Assembly: GCA_035550775.1 (NCBI GenBank)
Contig: DASZOO010000255.1
Location: forward strand, 1 to 18,723
DNA from: JAOUEA01 sp035550775
Lineage (GTDB): Bacteria > Actinomycetota > UBA4738 > HRBIN12
Reading direction: 5' to 3'
DNA length: 18,723 nucleotides
Within the stretch, counting starts at the first letter, position 1. Each line of letters opens with the position of its first letter. Below, piece by piece: positions 14,473 to 18,723 of this stretch. The notes beneath the pieces are model-generated. The model worked only from the letters and a program-made list of their open reading frames with translations, was not told the origin of the DNA and searched no databases. Made by a program: the position numbers and the translations under genes.

Positions 14473-15786
14473 ATGAGCGTGAGCGATCCTCGCCAGATCG
14501 TGGCCGCCAAGCGCGACGGACACGCGCTGGCAGCAAGTGAGGTCGAGGCGTTCGTCGAGGGTTACGCGCGGGGGGACATCGGCGACGCGTTGGCGGCTGC
14601 GTTCCTGATGGCGTGTGTCCTCCGGGGCATGGACGCGGCAGAGACGCTCGCGTTCACCGAGGCCCTGATCGCGTCGGGAGACACCGTTCGGTTCGACGGG
14701 ATCGACCGTCCGACGGTGGACAAGCACTCGACCGGTGGGGTCGCCGACGGGGTGACCTTGGTCTTCGCCCCGCTGGCCGCTTCGCTCGGCATGGCCGTCG
14801 CCAAGCTCTCCGGCCGGGGACTCGGCCACACCGGGGGCACGCTGGACAAGCTCGAGTCGATCCCCGGGCTTCGGACGGATCTCACTCCCGACGAGATGCA
14901 GCGACAGGTGGGCACGATCGGATGCGCCGTCGCCGCCCAGTCGCCACGATTGGTGCCGGCCGACGGCAAGCTCTACGCGCTTCGCGATGCCACGGCGACG
15001 GTCCCGTCGATCCCGCTCATCGCGGCGAGCGTGATGTCCAAGAAGCTCGCCGTCGAGACCGACCTGATCCTCCTCGACGTGAAGGCGGGCGCCGGCGCAT
15101 TCATGAAGACGGCCGTTGACGCGGAGGCGCTGGCCGAGGCTTGCCTCGAGCTCGCGCGCGGACGGGGACGGCAGGCGCGGGTCGCCGTCACCGACATGGA
15201 GCAACCGCTGGGTGACGCCGTCGGCAACGCGCTCGACGTGGTGGAAGCGGTCGAGGTGCTCGGCGGTTCCCATCGAGGCCGGCTGCGTGAGCTGGCGGTG
15301 TCGTTCGCGGCGCAAGGGCTCTCGGTCACGTCGCGCGTCGACGTCGCGAGCGCGACGACCCGAGCGGAACGCGCGCTCGACGACGGGTCGGCGCTGGAGC
15401 GGTTCCGCGAGATGATCCGAGCGCAGGGCGGTGATCCGCGGGTGGTCGACGATCCCTGGAGCGTGCTTCCCTCGGCGCCGGTCGTGCTGCCGATCGAGGC
15501 CGACCGGGCGGGCACGGTCGCGAGCATGGCGACCGAGGAGATCGGCCTGGCGAGCGGGGCGCTCGGGGCCGGCCGCATGCGGAAAGGCGACACGATCGAT
15601 CCCGCGGTCGGTATCGTGGTGCGCTGCAAGATCGGTGACGCCCTCGAGCGGGGGCAGCCGATCGGTGAGGTGCATGCGCGTGAGGATGCGGACGCGCGCG
15701 CCGCGGTCCGCAGGGTCCTCGACGCGCTCGTGATGGGCGAGGGTCCGGTGACGCCACCGCCGCTCGTGCACGCGTGGCTCGGGTGA
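14473..15786 (+). CDS. deoA: thymidine/pyrimidine-nucleoside phosphorylase
   Basis: This 437-residue enzyme splits thymidine (and perhaps uridine) with phosphate to free base and (deoxy)ribose 1-phosphate, the substrate of DeoB. The N-terminus IVAAKRDGHALAASEVE, DKHSTGG and the family signature SGRGLGHTGGTLDKLESIPG are all present. They are followed by SVMSKKLA and DVKAGAGAFM, which line the phosphate and base site. The C-terminal domain closes with IGLASGALGAG. Whether it is thymidine-specific (DeoA) or broad (Pdp) cannot be decided here. The start ATG 14473 fits the family; GGAAGGAG at 14451-14458 is a rather distant ribosome site. GTG 14461 and GTG 14434 (overlapping the deoB stop) are alternatives. 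Confidence 0.93.
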   Translation: MSVSDPRQIVAAKRDGHALAASEVEAFVEGYARGDIGDALAAAFLMACVLRGMDAAETLAFTEALIASGDTVRFDGIDRPTVDKHSTGGVADGVTLVFAPLAASLGMAVAKLSGRGLGHTGGTLDKLESIPGLRTDLTPDEMQRQVGTIGCAVAAQSPRLVPADGKLYALRDATATVPSIPLIAASVMSKKLAVETDLILLDVKAGAGAFMKTAVDAEALAEACLELARGRGRQARVAVTDMEQPLGDAVGNALDVVEAVEVLGGSHRGRLRELAVSFAAQGLSVTSRVDVASATTRAERALDDGSALERFREMIRAQGGDPRVVDDPWSVLPSAPVVLPIEADRAGTVASMATEEIGLASGALGAGRMRKGDTIDPAVGIVVRCKIGDALERGQPIGEVHAREDADARAAVRRVLDALVMGEGPVTPPPLVHAWLG

Positions 15787-15796
15787 GGGAGCAGAG

Positions 15797-16468
15797 GTGG
15801 GGAACTTCACGGCGTTGGGCCTCCGGCTCGCTGCGTACATGCTCGCGTCGCTCACGATCGGCATGGCCGTCCGCGAGTATGCGAGGGCGCGAACGGCGGC
15901 GTCGTTCCGGGATCCGACCCCTCGGCTCTGGGGCCGCCTGACGCTCGATCCCAGGGCCTGGTTCGAGCCCTTCGGGAGCGGTCTCGTGCCGGTGTTCATC
16001 GCGGTGCTCTGGGCGGTGCAGGTGCTGGTGATCCCGGCGGCGTACGGCAAGCCACCCCCGGTCGACCCCAGCTATGTCCGCCGGACCCGCGATCAGGTCC
16101 TGGTTGCGCTCGCCGGACCCATCGCGAACCTGGCGCTCGCCGCCGTGGCCGGACTGGTCGTCCGCGCCGCCGGCCTGCCCCTGGAGGCGGGGCGCGCGGC
16201 GGTCGTCTTCGCGTTCACGAACGCGTCGCTGCTGGTGTTCCACCTGTTGCCGATACCGGGGCTCGACGGAGCCCGCATCGTCGCGCTGGCGTTGCCGCCG
16301 CACGCTCGCGAGGTCTACCGCAATGCCGACAAGTACCTGCCGCTGTTCGTGCTCGTGGTGCTCTTCCTGTTCACCGCGCTAGTCGTCGGTCTCCTCACGG
16401 TGCTCACGGGCGCCGTCTGCGATGCCGTCACCGGGGTCGACTGCCGGCTGGTCATGCAGTTCGGCTGA
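15797..16468 (+). CDS. M50 site-2-protease-like membrane protein lacking HExxH
   Basis: This 223-residue protein has five or so membrane segments (about 8-25, 62-82, 101-125, 133-151, 180-205). It matches the small M50B site-2 protease family. DPTPRLWGRLTLDP (39-52) corresponds to the family GDPTARLQGRLTLNP, AGPIANL is at 106-112, and LPIPGLDGAR at 151-160 keeps D157. The zinc motif HExxH is changed to REYAR (26-30), so both histidine ligands are arginine. The Asn that usually begins the second motif is His (H149). Codons are CGC and AGG, so a single read error cannot explain both. It is probably a catalytically dead relative with a binding or membrane role. It lies 10 nt after deoA and 14 nt before trpS, so it is probably in the same operon. 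Confidence 0.75.
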   Translation: MGNFTALGLRLAAYMLASLTIGMAVREYARARTAASFRDPTPRLWGRLTLDPRAWFEPFGSGLVPVFIAVLWAVQVLVIPAAYGKPPPVDPSYVRRTRDQVLVALAGPIANLALAAVAGLVVRAAGLPLEAGRAAVVFAFTNASLLVFHLLPIPGLDGARIVALALPPHAREVYRNADKYLPLFVLVVLFLFTALVVGLLTVLTGAVCDAVTGVDCRLVMQFG

Positions 16469-16482
16469 GCGAACGACCGGCG

Positions 16483-17547
16483 ATGGGCATCCCGGTGTCG
16501 GAGACGCCCCGCGCTATCATCGCCGGCATCGACCAGCCCGACGCCCCCACGCAGACCCTCGCGCGTTCCCGCGTGCTGACCGGCTACCGGCCGACGGGGC
16601 CGCTGCACGTGGGCCACTGGGCCGGCAACATCGAGAGCATGCTCGCTCTGCAGGCGGATCCGACGCGCGAGTGCTTCTTCTTCATCGCGGACTGGCACAT
16701 GCTGACGACCCACTACGACCGCACCGACGAGCTTCCCGGGTTCGTGCACGAGCTGGTGCTGGATTGGCTCGCCGCGGGCATCGACCCAAACCGGGCGACG
16801 ATCTACCGGCAGTCCGACCTGCCCGAGGTGGCCGAGATGACGCTGCTGCTGGGCATGATCACGCCCCTCGGATGGCTCGAGCGAGTGCCCTCGTTCAAGG
16901 AACGCCTGCGCGACATGGCCGAACGCGATATCGCGAACTTCGGTCTGTTGGGCTACCCGGTGCTGCAGACCGTCGACATCGCGATCGTGCGAGGCGAGCT
17001 GGTGCCGGTGGGGGAGGATCAGGTGGCTCACCTCGAGCTGAGCCGGGAGATCGTGCGACGATTCAATCGCCTCTACGGCGACGTGCTCGTGGAGCCACAG
17101 CCGCTGCTCTCCGAGACGCCGCTGATCCCCGGGTCCGACGGCAGGAAGATGTCGAAGTCCCTCGACAACGCCATCTGGGTCCGCGACGACGAGGACGCGA
17201 TCCGTGCGAGCGTTCGATCGTTCGTCACCGATCCACTGAAGGTGCGCCGTGGCGACCCGGGCCGGCCCGAGATCTGCCCGATCTTCGCCCTGCACCGGAA
17301 GTTCTCGCCAGATCGGGTGGCCGAGATCGAGGTGGGCTGCCGGTCGGGAGCGCTCGGATGCGTGGACTGCAAGACGATCCTGGCCGACCATCTGATCGAG
17401 TACTTCCGCCCGTACCGGGAACGCCGGGCAGAGCTCTCCCAGGAACCCGGGCTGGTCGAGCGGGTGCTGGCCGAGGGGCTCGAGCGTGTCCGTCCCGTCG
17501 CCCGAGAGACGCTCGAGGCGGTTCGAGAGGCGATGCACTACGCATGA
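16483..17547 (+). CDS. trpS: tryptophanyl-tRNA synthetase, iron-sulfur type
   Basis: This 354-residue class I synthetase charges tRNA-Trp. The HIGH motif is HVGH at 42-45 in RPTGPLHVGHW, GEDQ lies at 177-180, and KMSKS at 222-226. Past KMSKS it has cysteines C265, C286, C293 and C296 spaced C-x20-C-x6-C-x2-C. This is nearly the C-x22-C-x6-C-x2-C that binds a 4Fe-4S cluster in Thermotoga maritima TrpRS. The N-terminal ~30 residues have no counterpart in that enzyme, so GTG 16573 is a possible alternative start, and a TATCAT sequence lies at 16514. The stop overlaps the scpA start as ATGA. No second trpS is visible in the window. Confidence 0.93.
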   Translation: MGIPVSETPRAIIAGIDQPDAPTQTLARSRVLTGYRPTGPLHVGHWAGNIESMLALQADPTRECFFFIADWHMLTTHYDRTDELPGFVHELVLDWLAAGIDPNRATIYRQSDLPEVAEMTLLLGMITPLGWLERVPSFKERLRDMAERDIANFGLLGYPVLQTVDIAIVRGELVPVGEDQVAHLELSREIVRRFNRLYGDVLVEPQPLLSETPLIPGSDGRKMSKSLDNAIWVRDDEDAIRASVRSFVTDPLKVRRGDPGRPEICPIFALHRKFSPDRVAEIEVGCRSGALGCVDCKTILADHLIEYFRPYRERRAELSQEPGLVERVLAEGLERVRPVARETLEAVREAMHYA

Positions 17548-18284
17548 GCGCCGACGACGCCCCCACGGGGTTCGCGGTCGAGCTGCCCGTGTTCGCCGGA
17601 CCGTTCCGCCTGCTCGCCGAGCTCATCCTCGAGCAGAAGATCGACGTCTGCGACGTCGCGGTGGCCTCGATCACGGATCGATACCTGGCTCACGTGCGAG
17701 ACGCCGAGCGCTGGGATCTCGAAGAGGCGACCTGGTTCCTCGCGATCTGTGCCGTGTTGCTCGAGCTGAAGGTGTCGCGGTTGACCCCGAAGCACACGGA
17801 CCTGGGAGAGGACGATCTCCTCGGGGGGTCACCCGATCTCGCGTACGCGCGCTCGCTCGAGTTGGCGGCGTTCCGGAAGGTGGCGGTGGAGATCGCACGG
17901 CGACTCGAGGACGAAGCCGGGTACTTCGCGCGCGACGTCGGGCCCGGGCCGGAGTTCTCGCGGCTCTACCCCGATCCGATGGCCGGCCTCGAGCCCGGCC
18001 GCCTTGCCGCGGTGGCGGCGGCGCTCCTGCGGCCGCCACCGATGCTCGACCTCTCGCACGTGACTCCGGTCCGGTACACGGTCGCCGAGGCGATGACCAC
18101 GCTGGAAGAGCGCATCACGCGCTCCGGGCAGGGCGCAACGTTCCGCGACCTCGTGTCCGATTGTGACGAGCGGATCCACGTCGTCGTTCGATTCCTCGCG
18201 ATCCTGGAGCTCTACCGTGAAGGGAAGGTCGAGCTCGCCCAGGCTGAGACCTTCGGTGACATCGAGGTCGCGCTGGCGAGCTGA
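17544..18284 (+). CDS. scpA: segregation and condensation protein A (kleisin)
   Basis: This 246-residue kleisin bridges the SMC heads with ScpB in bacterial condensin. The N-terminal helical domain is recognisable from FAGPFRLLAELILEQKIDVCDV (residues 18-39), and AVLLELKVSRLTP continues it. The charged middle part is followed by the C-terminal winged helix, FRDLVSDCDERIHVVVRFLAILELYREGKVEL, which binds the SMC head. ATG 17544 overlaps the trpS stop by 4 nt, and scpB follows 6 nt after its stop. The smc gene itself is not in this window. Confidence 0.93.
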   Translation: MSADDAPTGFAVELPVFAGPFRLLAELILEQKIDVCDVAVASITDRYLAHVRDAERWDLEEATWFLAICAVLLELKVSRLTPKHTDLGEDDLLGGSPDLAYARSLELAAFRKVAVEIARRLEDEAGYFARDVGPGPEFSRLYPDPMAGLEPGRLAAVAAALLRPPPMLDLSHVTPVRYTVAEAMTTLEERITRSGQGATFRDLVSDCDERIHVVVRFLAILELYREGKVELAQAETFGDIEVALAS

Positions 18285-18290
18285 GGGTAC

Positions 18291-18723
18291 ATGGACGATC
18301 GAGAGACGACCGGATGGGCCGCACACGCCGACACGCGGGCCCTCGAGGCGCTCCTGTTCGTCTCCGACGAGCCACTGACGGCCGCCGTCCTGGCCCAGGC
18401 CCTCGAGGTCGATCGCCGCACGGCCGAAGGGCTCTGCGACCGGCTCCAACGGGACCTGGAGGAACGGGGATCGGGGCTCGTGCTGCGCAGCGTCGCCGGC
18501 GGATGGCGACTCTATACCCACCCCGACGCCGCGCAGGTCGTCGAGCAGTTCGTGCTCTCCTCGCGTCAGGCCCGACTGACGAAGGCGGCGCTCGAGACGC
18601 TCGCGATCGTCGCCTACAAGCAACCCGTCACCCGGCACCAGGTCAGCGGAATCCGAGGCGTGAACTCCGACGGCGTGCTCCGCGCCCTCGTCGACCGCGG
18701 CCTGATCGAGGAAGCCGGCCGGG
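18291..18723 (+). CDS. scpB: segregation and condensation protein B (3' end cut by window)
   Basis: The frame is open from ATG 18291 to the window edge, 144 codons, and the rest lies outside. ALEALLFVSDEPLTAAVLAQAL is the typical first winged helix of ScpB. GWRLYTHPDAA and LTKAALETLAIVAYKQPVTRHQVSGIRGVNSDGVLRALVDRGLI match the second winged helix. ScpB dimers bind ScpA in the SMC complex. The start is 6 nt after scpA, in line with the usual scpA-scpB operon. There is no sign of damage; truncation is only due to the window boundary. Confidence 0.93.
   Translation, partial: MDDRETTGWAAHADTRALEALLFVSDEPLTAAVLAQALEVDRRTAEGLCDRLQRDLEERGSGLVLRSVAGGWRLYTHPDAAQVVEQFVLSSRQARLTKAALETLAIVAYKQPVTRHQVSGIRGVNSDGVLRALVDRGLIEEAGR

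Noticed and set aside
1..18723. CRISPR arrays, insertion sequences, tRNA genes, phage or toxin-antitoxin genes
   Set aside because: I read both strands for repeat-spacer patterns, transposase motifs, tRNA cloverleaf signatures and paired small genes and saw none. XerD was considered as an integrase but its context is housekeeping.

Overview
The window is high-GC DNA with GTG and TTG starts, tightly packed genes and many TAnnnT -10 boxes sitting just upstream of start codons. The 5S rRNA and the gene order both point to an actinomycete (Actinomycetota). The order TPR gene, HAD phosphatase, small gene, tlyA, nadK, recN, pyrG, Nudix, xerD, scpA, scpB is the conserved block known from Mycobacterium (the Rv1691-Rv1710 region). 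Several departures suggest a deep-branching or uncultured lineage rather than a familiar genus. There is nothing between recN and pyrG, where mycobacteria carry two genes. An alanine dehydrogenase lies before xerD. A DksA-like zinc-finger gene, deoB, deoA, an M50-like membrane protein and trpS lie between xerD and scpA. I did not identify the species.

Layout: positions 1-350 hold the 3' end of a 23S rRNA gene, a short spacer, a complete 5S rRNA and a strong hairpin that ends the rRNA operon. Positions 371-4526 mix strands. A leaderless TPR gene converges on a minus-strand metallo-beta-lactamase-fold hydrolase. That gene is divergent from a small SSB-like gene, whose 3' end overlaps a minus-strand DUF1015 gene. 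The DUF1015 gene is divergent from a HAD-IIA phosphatase. From 4610 to the end every gene is on the plus strand: a phasin-like or basic-tailed coiled-coil protein, tlyA, nadK, recN, pyrG, an ADP-ribose-type Nudix hydrolase, ald, xerD, a DksA/TraR zinc-finger protein, deoB, deoA, a degenerate site-2-protease-like membrane protein, trpS, scpA and the start of scpB, which is cut by the window edge.

The genes mostly serve chromosome maintenance (recN, xerD, scpA, scpB, SSB-like), ribosome modification (tlyA), nucleotide and cofactor supply (nadK, pyrG, Nudix, deoB, deoA) and translation (trpS). From xerD onward the spacing is 14 nt or less, or genes overlap by 4 nt, except the 35 nt before deoA, so xerD to scpB could be one operon.

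No mobile element, CRISPR array, phage gene or obvious defence system is visible. The most unusual items are the M50-like protein, in which both zinc-binding histidines of HExxH are arginine, and a TrpRS carrying the four-cysteine spacing of iron-sulfur TrpRS enzymes. Also notable are a 14-bp perfect palindrome at the ssb-like transcription start and a repeat-rich leader before ald.
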